Of a stretch of 64,000 bases of DNA, positions 21,923 to 31,720 are shown one piece after another (the stretch's first letter is position 1; every line of letters begins with the position of its first letter). The notes under the pieces are model-generated. The model was given only the letters and a program-made list of their open reading frames with translations. It ran no database searches and was not told the DNA's origin. The translations under genes were made by a program, and so were the position numbers. Source of the stretch: Takifugu bimaculatus (Eukaryota > Chordata > Actinopteri > Tetraodontiformes > Tetraodontidae); the NCBI GenBank assembly GCA_004026145.2, contig CP034990.1:18864176-18928175 (forward strand). The letters are read 5' to 3'.

Positions 21923-24900
21923 CTGTCTTGTTTTCAAAAGAGCAGGAAGTCTCATCCACAATGAGAAAAGGTGCCTCCAAACCTGGTCTAGATTATATTA
22001 CAATATAATCCAGACTATAGAGGGAAAGAAGAGACGATACAGAACCGACTCAAAGTACCAAATTTACACCGTAAAATTCGAATGAAAGGCCAACACGAAG
22101 CCTTTCGTGAATAGTTGTTTATTATGACCCTGATGCAGCCATTTGCTGCGGAAAAAGAGGATAAATATCTGAAGCAAAGTCCCGGGATAATCAAAGGCTG
22201 CGGTCCTGACAGGATGACTGATGAGCTGCTTGCTTTGCCTCACCTCTGGACTTATTAAATAAAAACACCCCGGGCCAGGCTTTCTCCACACTCATTGGTC
22301 AGCCCCCGCCGCTCAACGTGATGGCAGAAATTCATCAGTAAAAACTCCGCGGCACCAACTGGAGCCCACCAACAACTGCTGACTTCTGCAACTGCAAACT
22401 TCCGACATGGAAGCTGTTGACTCTCACTGCGGGGAAACAGGAAAAAAGGAAAGCAGCAACTCTTGGCTGTGCCAACGCTGCCAGGTGTGTGGTTCAGATG
22501 TATTTTTTCCCTGTCAATCCTGGCTCCTGCTAAGAAGGGCCATCGGGGTCGTCGTAGGAGCGCCTAGCTCGATATTTGGCCCGTCTAAACACACGCCTCC
22601 AACGGGCGGCGTGTCTAAAGCTGACAGAACTGCCCTTTTCCTGCGCCGAGCTTGTAAAAACGCAGTTTTAGTGCAGCTACGTGTCGACTGTAGCTGCTCA
22701 GAGGAGGTCCAACATTGCGAAAGCAGAGCAGCCATGTGACCGTTGAGAGCAAATGCACAATTGTGTGCGTGTGCGTCCATGTGGGTGTGTGTGTGCGTGT
22801 CACCTGCCTCTGACTACGGTGACCCGGGGTTGGGCTCTCACTGCATCTCGGGCTCAGCGGCGCAGGTTTGCCCACGACTCCTCAGCTTTCTGAGGGCATT
22901 ACCTTAATGATGCCACTCCTCACGCCTCCGTTTCCACACGTTTGAAAACGGATCAGTTACATCCTCCATTAAGACATTCCGATGCCCCCCCCTGGCTATT
23001 TCCCAGCTGCTGCAGCACACAGACCGGCAACAGGAACGCCGGTGACAGTCGCACAGGTGAAGTGAGATTTCAGCCTTCTTGCTCTTCTGAAAACTTCCTT
23101 GTTAATTCGGCTTGTTTTCCTCTTTCCCTGCATCCGGTTATGTGTTGAGGATTTAATCAAATGTCTGAACTCTGACCTCTGGAGGAGGGCTGCCTGTGTT
23201 TACTCGTGTTGGGCTGTAGCTCGTTACCAGCAGCAGAGTGTTACCGTCGCCTTTCCCAGTAATGAGCAAAGTGGCTAAATCCATCAGTAATATTAACGTC
23301 GTGACAAAATGAAGCATTTTGACAGAGCGATGTTTTTACCGAGTTCTGCATAGGTGCGGAGCAGAAGCTCGAAAATGAACTTGGAAGATGGAGATGGAAA
23401 TGGAATCAGCCCATTACTTTGATTTTGCAGGGGCCAGAGTGTTGAAATATGACTTTCAAATGTAAATTGTGTCTCCTGAAAGACCCCAGCACCAAAAAGC
23501 TGCAGCAGCCCCCAGCAGATGAAGCTGGAATCAAATATGCCAAAGCCTCATGTGATTATCAGCTTCCTTCAGAACGTGGTCATCTCATTGAACTCCATAA
23601 CGAGGTCCAGCACCTGTGGACTGCCTGTTACACATTCCGCCGTGTGTTTTCACTTTTCTTCATGTTTTGTGGGTTTTTTGGGGGGTTATTCTTGTGAGGA
23701 GATGAGAGCTATTGAGGGTGTTTATGTTCCCGGCTCACACAGAGGCTTTCTAATGTGTAACACGGGGCACTTTGGTATTCAGATGCCTGGGGCTATTCTC
23801 TAAGTGGTCTTTACTTTGAAAACACAGGTGCCCTCCAGGGGTTGGGGAGTGGTGGTTCTGTGCATGTGTGTGCATGCATGAGGAGGCTGTGGGCTGGGAG
23901 GCCCAGATAAAGGGGCAGCACTGTTCCGAGGCCCATGCGGCGCTCTGAATAACACCGCGGAGCCATACATCATCAGTCCACGTCAGGCTGTGATTCAGCG
24001 CGGTGGTCCTGCAGAGACCACTGTGGTATTATCTTTAATAATGCAAGCTGGGATTAGGTGCTTGCTCTCCTCTGATAAATATGGGCAAATAAATGGATTC
24101 CACTGCCCTCCCCCACTCGCATCCCCCGACCAAATCACACATATAAATCCAGCATTGTGCTCGACTTCCTTGTTTTTGTTCTCGAAGGTGGCCCTGGATA
24201 GTTTACAGCTTTACATGCGGCGCAACACAGCTTACGCGCTGATTCCTGAAAACCTAATGAGGTTTAGAGGGAGCTCATAAATTACAGAAATAAAGCCCCG
24301 CCGTCCCCACCGCTGGGGCACAGGAGCAGAAGCCCGTCTCTCACAATGCTGTAATTAAGACCCGAGCAACCAAGCAGGAAAAAGCATCTGTGGAGGAGCG
24401 GCGCGAATGCAGCTGGACGGCGTTGCGCTTTGATGGCACGAGGATAACACAACGAGGGAAGCCTGATCTCCTCGCACGTCTCCGCTCAGGTTCTGGAAGC
24501 GGTAAATGCAGCGTTGACAGAAAACCCTCGTGGCTATTTCAAAGGCTTTAAACCTCAGCTGTTCCTGGTTCGATTGACCTTGGTAATGAGGAGCAGCTGG
24601 CATAACAACCATTAGGCCCCGGCGCTCGCCACCTTCAGAACGCGCCTTTTATTTCCATAAAACCTTTTATCCATTTCTCGTCTCGCAGCTATGTCGTCCA
24701 GCCGAGCACCATTAACGATAATGGCGTGGCAAATGTCAGCGCAAGGCTTGTCTTATCAATATCTCGGAAAAGCGTGGATGTAGGGGCAAAGCGCGGACGG
24801 AGCACGGCGTTGCAATCGTGTCGCTCTAATTAAAGCCGAGCTCCACCGAAAGCTTGCATGAAAGCAAAAGAATCGGGGCTGACCCAATTAAAACTAAAAC

Positions 24901-25030
24901 GAGGCTCGGTCTGTGGTGCGGCCCGTGCACACAATGAAAGACAACGCGTGAACATAAGGAGAAAAGGCTTCATTAGTCCCTAAAAAGCCCTGTTGCTGCA
25001 TTAAAGCCTTTCCACCACCCCCCCCCCCCA
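21923..25030. other. Non-coding stretch, no gene seen
   Basis: No credible exon; overlapping frames around 22407-22875 run on both strands. AT-rich unique pieces at 23230-23340, 24025-24100 and 24640-24780 contain ATTA/TAAT cores and may be regulatory. A short GTGCATGTGTGTGCATGCATG run lies near 23859. A poly-C run sits at about 25018-25029. Confidence 0.45.
23166..23178 (-). promoter_or_regulatory. DR1 nuclear-receptor site
   Basis: Minus strand reads AGGTCA G AGTTCA, the same 13-mer as the minus-strand site at 13541-13553. Confidence 0.4.
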
Positions 25031-25044
25031 CCAGCCTGTCACCG

Positions 25045-25170
25045 CTCACTTCATAAATATTGACTTATTATGATCATCGAGATGATATGGAGAACATTTC
25101 AGTGCCAATTACTGGAATGACAGGTGAAATGGTAGCATGCTGGGGGAGGTTGCTATGGTGATTTAGCCAA
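25045..25170. promoter_or_regulatory. Candidate conserved non-coding element
   Basis: Unique block with CATAAATATTGACTTATTATG, ATGATCATCGAGATGATATGG, GTGCCAATTACTGGAATGAC and TTGCTATGGTGATTTAG words. Low repeat content and evenly distributed transcription-factor-like cores; no open frame of interest. Confidence 0.35.
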
Positions 25171-26044
25171 AGCCCATGTGACCTGTTTCAGGGGGTACTG
25201 TCGCCATGCTCGGGGACAGAGCTAACCGTGAGCCCGTCCAGCTGAACCCGTTCACTGTGTCCGTCTGCGGCTGTTCAGACGTCGACATCGACCAACGTGG
25301 CGCAACGATCTCCGCCGGATGACGACCCCGGACGACCCCGCCGTGACGGCGGCCCATGTGACGAATCTCATTCAGAAGGAGGATTTTAAGTCAAGCGATA
25401 GCAACACCAATGCTAACTGAGAGGGAGCTGTACTAAGGTGCCCCTCAGCTGTAGAAAGAAGTATGTTTTATTCCACAAATATTCAAAAATCTGCATATTT
25501 TCTAATCTGCCAGCGTGTGCTGTGTAACCAGTATGTGATCCCCCCCCCCCCGTATTAAGAATACAATACCTTTGGCACAGACAAGGATTAATATTTGAGA
25601 ATCTGTAAAATGGAATTGGAAATTAAATGACTTGGATCAGAAGTTAATTAAAAACACCTTACGCAAATACATCTTTTGGGATGGTGCCTATTCATATGGC
25701 ATCGAGGCGCTGGGACCGGTGGCGCTGCGCCCGCCATCGGCACGCTAATACAAACGCAGCGAGATAAGCAAAAAGTGGCCTTTCACTCTTTCTATTTACT
25801 GACATGAAGAAGTCTTCTTGAGAGCCCCCTTTCAAACTTAATCCAAACTGAAAGAGCACGGCAGGCACATGCCCCCCCCCCCCCATCTATTCGCCCCATT
25901 CAGACCACCTGAATGTGTTTATCTTCCTCTGCAACTGATTAAAATTCATTTAAAAGTGAAAAGCGACGCACGTCCTCTGATAATGACGCCGGCGCGAAGC
26001 GCACAGACAGAAAGGATACAAATAAATAAATGAGCTCAAACGAA
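25171..26044. other. Non-coding stretch, no gene seen
   Basis: Contains a CpG-rich piece at 25230-25370 with a short palindrome CCGCCGTGACGGCGG, poly-C runs at 25540-25551 and 25872-25884, and AT-rich unique DNA 25555-25680 with ATTAATATTTG and AAGTTAATTAAAAAC. Confidence 0.45.
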
Positions 26045-26084
26045 GGGGGCGGGGGCGGGGGCGGGGGAGGGGAGGGGAGGGGAG
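26045..26084. repeat. G-rich (GGGGGC)n/(GGGGA)n array
   Basis: Seven or more runs of four to five G, separated by single C or A, on the plus strand. This satisfies the usual G-quadruplex pattern several times over. Confidence 0.85.
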
Positions 26085-26149
26085 TCCTCCCTCCAGAGCA
26101 GTTATGGATCTGATCAGGTTTCTGCTTGAAGTTGCAGCTCTCCCAGCTC

Positions 26150-26365
26150 CCATTTGCATCATAGCACACTGTGCAATATTAATTCCCGAGTTTACTGCTT
26201 ATTGGAAGTGCAAAGTATGAAAAGCCATTAAGGCCCCCCAAATAGGAAAGCAATTTGCTGTCACATGGATTCGGCTCTATTAAAAAGAAAAATCTTGTTA
26301 ACCATTTGGAATTAGAGTCATTTGGCAGGAGGCCTTCTGCTGCACTCAAGCAAAATAAGTAATTA
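26150..26365. promoter_or_regulatory. Candidate conserved non-coding element
   Basis: Unique AT-rich block beginning with a POU octamer ATTTGCAT (about 26152). It continues with GCAATATTAATTCCCG, AAAAGCCATTAAGG, CAATTTGCTGTCAC and TGGAATTAGAGTCATTTGG. One of the more enhancer-like blocks in the left half by texture. Confidence 0.38.
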
Positions 26366-27930
26366 TGCCTCTCTTCCTGCCGTCCCTCTCCTGCTTTCAT
26401 TTGCACAAGCAAAGTGGGGGTGTGGGGGGGGGAGTAGTGGATGGGGAACGCGGCTGGATGCAAAGGTAATTAAAGTTGTTGGCTATCTGTTTGGTTAATG
26501 CGGGGATCAGGGCGGCTGAGGGTGCTGGAGGAGCAGACGGGAAACACATTCATTTTTCTGCCTCCGTCGACCGGCCCCGGGGCTCACGCTCATCCGGTCC
26601 GGTCCATACATCACCTCTTCGGCTGTCGCCACCCAGCAGAAGCAGGTTGCCATCAATACAAGGAGACCAACGATTCCTCTGAGCTTATCTCGCTTTCATT
26701 TACGTTCCGACCGAGTAAAATCTCATTAGCGCTTCTCAAGCCTGCTGTTTAAACGAAAGCGTCTCCGCAGGCCCTGATGTTTAAGCAGATTGCGTCAGCA
26801 TCTAAATGACGCGGGGTGAATTTAACACTTGAAAACTTTCAGTCTTTTTTGTTTTGCCAGCAAAGGTGGCCTCAGTCTGAGCCATTTTGAGGTGACCCCC
26901 GTCTTTGGGGTGTTTTAGCGACACGTTCCGCATCACGTCGTGACCTTCTAATCATCAGCGCAACGCATTCCCGGCTCTCCTCCCTCCTCAACGGGATGAA
27001 AGAAAGCATTTTATGGGCTGACATGTGTGGCCTCTGAGGTGTTTTATGGTCAGAGCGGCAGGACCTATTCAGGAAGCACCGCGTGTTCCGATCCGACCGC
27101 GGGTATCGATTGTCAGCCGTGGTGGTGGCGCGGCTGACTGGTTAAAGCCTCACATTTGCCCTCACAGAGAGATGAAAATGAGGCCTCTGTGTGTAATGAT
27201 CTGTGCGTGAGGAGGGAGAGGAGGCCGCAGAGACAGAAAGAGGAGAAATTAAATCATTGCTTTGCTCCTCCAGGAGAGGCGCCGCAGCCGGCCGCGTGCG
27301 GCTGCTTAATGCCGGATCTGTTTTGGAAAGGAAAATTAAAAAGTGAGAGACAGGGGAGCAAGTGAGAGCGGTGTAAAGAGAGATAAATGGCTGGATGTGG
27401 AGGCGGAAAACGAGAGCATCCTGATCCGGAAAGCTGTGAGCGGACGTCTCTAATGGGGGGAAGGCTGCTGCGTGCTGTCTGGTAGCTGACCACCGCGGTT
27501 ACGTTGCCTCTCTCCCAACCCCACGTCGCCCCACGCCCCCCGCTAATTGGCAGAAAACGATGGAGCATAACAAGTGCAGAAGACGCACCGGTCTAATTTG
27601 AGAGGGAGTGAAATGACGGGTGAAATACTTGTAATCATAGGAAACATTTTCTTGCCAGTGAGGCAAAAACTGTGTGGCGCTCTCTATTCAAAAGAGAGGA
27701 ATGTGGGGGGAGGGGGGGGGGCACCAAAAGGTAATTCAACATTATCTATTTGGCTTCTGTGATAATCCAGGTTGTTTCCAAAAAGCCAGAGCCTGACACC
27801 CCCCAAACAAGCAAGAGTGGCAAACAAACCCTCCTTTTTTACAGGAAGAAACCTTGAGCAGGACCAAGCTCATATGATGGGGGGGGGGGGGGGGGTAGAG
27901 GGACAGGAAGAGATGAATGCACACAACATG
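26366..27930. other. Non-coding stretch, no gene seen
   Basis: Mixed unique DNA with poly-G runs near 26416-26431, 27703-27721 and 27879-27895 (17 bases). The block 27570-27680 (CGGTCTAATTTGAG, CTTGTAATCATAGG) may be regulatory. Open frames are short and lack recognised domains. Confidence 0.45.
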
Positions 27931-27952
27931 GGGTCAGTGGGGTCAGAGGTCA
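27931..27952 (+). promoter_or_regulatory. DR3 plus DR1 half-site array
   Basis: Three direct half-sites: GGGTCA (27931-27936), three-base spacer, GGGTCA (27940-27945), one-base spacer G, AGGTCA (27947-27952). DR3 is the VDR/RXR type and DR1 the RXR/COUP/HNF4 type. Binding not tested. Confidence 0.45.
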
Positions 27953-28242
27953 GTGTGTGTGCCTGCAAGTGATTTACTCGAGCAGATCAGTCACCGAAGA
28001 GACAAACTTTGAACGGAAGTCACTCACAAGAGATCCCAGCTGTCTTTTATCCAGCGAGCGCAGAAACTAAAAATAAGGAAGCGATGCAGAAACTCTCGTT
28101 TCCTCACCACGGTTGAGTATTTATAACTAAACTGTTATAATGTCGGTGAACCAGGACGACCGAATCGAACCTACCTGAACACAACAGACACCGAGTGCTG
28201 TAGCCACAGAGGAGGCAGGAAAAGCCACGACACGGGATCGTG

Positions 28243-28278
28243 CCCCCCCCCCCACACACACACACACACACACACACC
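28243..28278. repeat. Poly-C and (CA)n microsatellite
   Basis: Eleven C then about 12 CA units. Confidence 0.93.
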
Positions 28279-28329
28279 GTCCTCCAAGACTGTCGCTTCC
28301 ACCCCACCGGGCCGAGCGCCTGCACCTCG

Positions 28330-28560
28330 CCGGCCTCATTAAAACCAGCCTCTGCCATCATTAAGACATTTGCAGTGAAATTAATTGAAAGACAGATTAA
28401 AAATAAATTAAGAAAAATGCATTGCAGAATGCCTACGTGCACGTCATAAATCACCGGGGCAAAGCCAGGAGCCGGCTCCCCGTAATTAACTGCAGACTAT
28501 TTATTTTATCCTGACGGTATAAATTAGAATTCAGGCTCACAGATTATATTAGGACTGTCT
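28330..28560. promoter_or_regulatory. Candidate conserved non-coding element
   Basis: AT-rich unique sequence with CCTCATTAAAACC, ATCATTAAGACATTTGC, AAATTAATTGAAAG, CCCCGTAATTAACTGC and GGTATAAATTAGAATTC: repeated homeodomain cores over about 200 bp with no simple repeat. Confidence 0.35.
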
Positions 28561-29017
28561 GCCATGCGGAACTGCTGAGGGGTGTGCAGAATATTTTAAG
28601 CATTCAAAGAGGAGTACAGAGAGATGGAAGAAGGAGAGAAAGCCAGAGAAAGATAATGTGTAGAAAGGCAAACAATATGTAAATGCATCCAAAGCAGAAA
28701 GATAACATTTGCATCCCACGGAGAAAGTATTTATTCAGCCGGTGCATGGAGAAACCGACAAAATAATTAGCAGCAACACGGAGTGTGTGATTAAATAAGT
28801 GAGACTGAAGGTGCCGAGCAGGGTAGAAGTTTCACAGCAGGTTTCTTCCGCACATGTCAGTAACAACGCTGGTTATTGCCCCCCCCTCCCCCCACTCCTG
28901 CTGTGTCAGAACCCGACCACTCCGCATGCAAATGTGCACCGAACCGACGCACCTCCCTCCGCAGTGGCAGTCTGGCTCCGTGCGCAGCCAGCGCCGGGCA
29001 CACACTGCCTCCTGGTG
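28561..29017. other. Non-coding stretch, no gene seen
   Basis: Purine-rich AT sequence to 28800, then GC-rich. From 28800 to 29290 frames of 85-144 residues are open in several registers on both strands, a compositional effect. Confidence 0.45.
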
Positions 29018-29045
29018 GGCCCGGTGCCAGTCCGGGCACCGGGCC
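29018..29045. repeat. 11-bp perfect GC inverted repeat
   Basis: GGCCCGGTGCC (29018-29028) and its exact complement GGCACCGGGCC (29035-29045), separated by six bases. Would form a very stable hairpin. Confidence 0.75.
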
Positions 29046-29706
29046 AGGCCTGCTCTGCCACGCCGGACTGGCAAAGCCTCCTCTCTCGCTCCTTCCACGA
29101 GAGATTCCCAGCACAGCCTTTCATCACGGCGCCCGTGGCCCTCTCCTTCTCCATCTTTATTCTGCACCACAGCTGAGATCCACGCTTTGAACGGATGCCC
29201 TGCAACCACGGAGAAAAATAATTCGAGCGCGGCGGCTGCTGGAGAACAAATAAAGCCCTCGTACATTTGAATGTTTGGCTATTATGCAATCACACTGAAG
29301 GCAACAACCACCTTCTTATGAACGGTGCTCCATCAAGGCACCGCATCAGACGTCAGGTGAGTGGGGACGGGACTGCGAACAAGGGCGTGAGATGTAGGAC
29401 TGGAGATAAAGGACAGAACCTGCAGTTCAGGCCCGATCCAGGCAGGCGGACTGAAATATGGGTTGTCTGTAAATGCAGAATTTAACTCTGCCAACCCACC
29501 AGACCAAGCAAAACCAAAATAATCTCTTCTGATTCCACCGTCAGAGAGCTGGTTGTTATGGTCAGTTGTGATGCACAGTGACCAGCAGCGTAGTGAAGTG
29601 TTTGAGATTTTATTATTGTGACCCCCCCGCCCCCCCAACCCTGCTGTGACAGCCTCTCAGGGGGAGCCTCGCAGCAGCTCTCAACAGCCCTTTTAAATCC
29701 TAAAAT
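29046..29706. other. Non-coding stretch, no gene seen
   Basis: Mixed unique DNA with poly-C rich run near 29622-29636. No exon recognised. Confidence 0.45.
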
Positions 29707-29707
29707 C

Positions 29708-29744
<37 letters not shown>
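29707..29744. repeat. (CAGA)n tetranucleotide repeat
   Basis: About nine CAGA units, the same motif family as the large array near 46.5 kb. Confidence 0.93.
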
Positions 29745-29835
29745 GTTTGATCACCTGACCAGCTGTCCTGTGTTTTCACTGCTGTAGAGATTGTTGCATT
29801 CATAACAGCGAGCCCAAACATTCAAAATAACAATG

Positions 29836-30056
29836 CCCCCCCCCCCCCCACACACACACACAAACACACCTTTTTTTACAGTCATATCACGTAAAACAAC
29901 CAGTCTGCCTCAGATGTATAACTTCGTTTTCCCCGGTGAGTAAAACGCCTCGGAGGCGCAGCAGTCATGTTTTTTAAGATACATGGCTGAAGCCGCTCCT
30001 TTTTTTTTTTTTTTTTTGCTGAAGCGCCAGGAAAAAACAAACAAACAAACAAACAA
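29836..30056. repeat. Cluster of simple repeats
   Basis: Poly-C (29836-29849) followed by CA repeat to about 29866, poly-T (about 30000-30017) and (AAAC)n (30037-30056), with unique sequence between. Confidence 0.85.
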
Positions 30057-31310
30057 AAAGCATTAAATCACCAGCAATATATACTTATTACACTATGCCC
30101 AGCGCACAGTCGCCCCCTTAACACACCGCGCATGCAAATGTGCAGCACAACACTCGGGCAAAAACATGGTATGAAAAATGACAGCAGGGAGGGGGGGGGA
30201 CTGCAGACCTGGAATATAATGGTGCGGATGAGCAGAGGAGAAATAATCACACCTAGTGGTGGTGGTTTGGTGTGTGCGTGTCTGTCTGTCTGTCTGCGGG
30301 TGGGTGGGTGGAGTGGCGGTGTATGGGGGATGGATAGGAGGAGCAAGAGGAAGATGAGTCTGTGCCCTGTAGCATGGAAATGGAGCTATACTGCTCTGCT
30401 GCTGCTGCTGCCTGATTGCAACAGAACAGAAGCTGCCTTCAGGAGGAAACCGCAGAATTTAGCGCAGATAAAGGCACGGTCGGATGTAGATGCACTGGTC
30501 GTATGAAAAAAAGGAGTGCTGCGACAATAAAACAGATTTACTATAGGCAATGCTGATTATTATTGGGTTTTTAAAAAAAAAAATAACAACGAAAACCACA
30601 AGTGCGATTCCACCTATCGCCTTTAGGTGTCTCTCTTTCCCCACTCATAGGTGAAGCCCTCTCTCGCCTACTACAGCTCCTCTATCCCTGAACTCTTATC
30701 TACACATAATATATACACCATCATTTGAAAATGGCAGCTTTTTGAAAATTCACCTTGATTATCAGACATTAAAAGTGACTTCTCCAGAGCTGAGTGTCTG
30801 GCTAGGGGGATGGCTGCAGACGACAGAACAATGCAGCAGGCTTGATATTAATGCCGGGCTGGGGTGTGTAGGGAGGAGAGAGGAGCCAGCCCTTTGTTCT
30901 CTCCTACAGCCAATTATTTTTTATGTGCGCCTCGTTTCACAACAAGAGAGAATTTAATTTTAATGCACTCTCTAGTAAAAAAAACAACAACAAAAAAACA
31001 ACAAAAGCAGGAAAACACACAATACAGTATTCCAGAACAGAGATGGGAACTAGCATCTGCTGTTAAGCATATACATATGCACATGTCTTTGTATGAGGTG
31101 CAGACAACTGACAGGCGCAACAAGAATGACATCAACCCGAACGCAGGCTGCAGCACGAAGCTTCTCATGCAAAATGCAAAGACACATCCTTTTTTCCTCC
31201 CCCCAACCAGGGCACAATTTTATGCAGCCTTACCTTCATGAAAGCAAGACCAAAATGAGAAAAGATACACAAAAATAACTACCCTTTTTTTTCCATACAG
31301 CGTCTAGGTG
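30057..31310. other. Non-coding stretch, no gene seen
   Basis: Contains (TCTG)4 at 30280-30296 followed by (GGGT)n, A-rich runs near 30571 and 30977-31000, and AT-rich unique DNA 30690-30970. The frames 30132-30506 and 30864-31241 have no recognised domains. Confidence 0.45.
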
Positions 31311-31720
31311 GAGTTGTTTGGTGTGCATTAATATGTGCATACCCAGGATTTGATGATGATGCATCATCACCAGCAGGATTCCTGCTCAAATGGCATTAAA
31401 AAAAGCTGCTGTTGGGAGGTATGTGGCCAAATATTGTTCTAATTGGAAGGGCACTTCATCTTGCTGTCAGAGAAGCACTAAAAAGCACTGCTATTCCCAT
31501 AAGGAGAGGAGCACAGCTTGATGTTTTTATTAATGTTGGAACTCTGATATATGTGTTTGCACTGTGCTTTCATCAGGGAGCATCGCCATAAAGAACACAT
31601 ATATTACAAACTGGTAAAAGACCCAGAAACGGTCCCATTTAAACACATCATCCCGCCTTCAACAGGAGCATGTTGCCAAAAAATAAAGTTTGCCATCAAT
31701 AATTTAGAACGTCAACAGTA
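31311..31720. promoter_or_regulatory. Candidate conserved non-coding element with palindrome
   Basis: About 400 bp of unique AT-rich DNA. It includes GTGCATTAATATGTGCATAC, a perfect 16-bp palindrome TGATGATGCATCATCA (31354-31369), AAATATTGTTCTAATTGG, TTTTTATTAATGTTGG and CATCAATAATTTAG. It has high density of homeodomain/POU-like words and no simple repeat. Function is inferred from texture only. Confidence 0.4.

Noticed and set aside
22407..22739. Integrin-like VVVGAP motif in a plus frame
   Set aside because: A six-residue match in a GC-rich frame with an overlapping minus frame; no other integrin repeat features.
28799..29290. Several overlapping frames of 85-144 residues on both strands
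   Set aside because: GC-rich patch with few stop triplets; mutually exclusive frames, no domain recognised.
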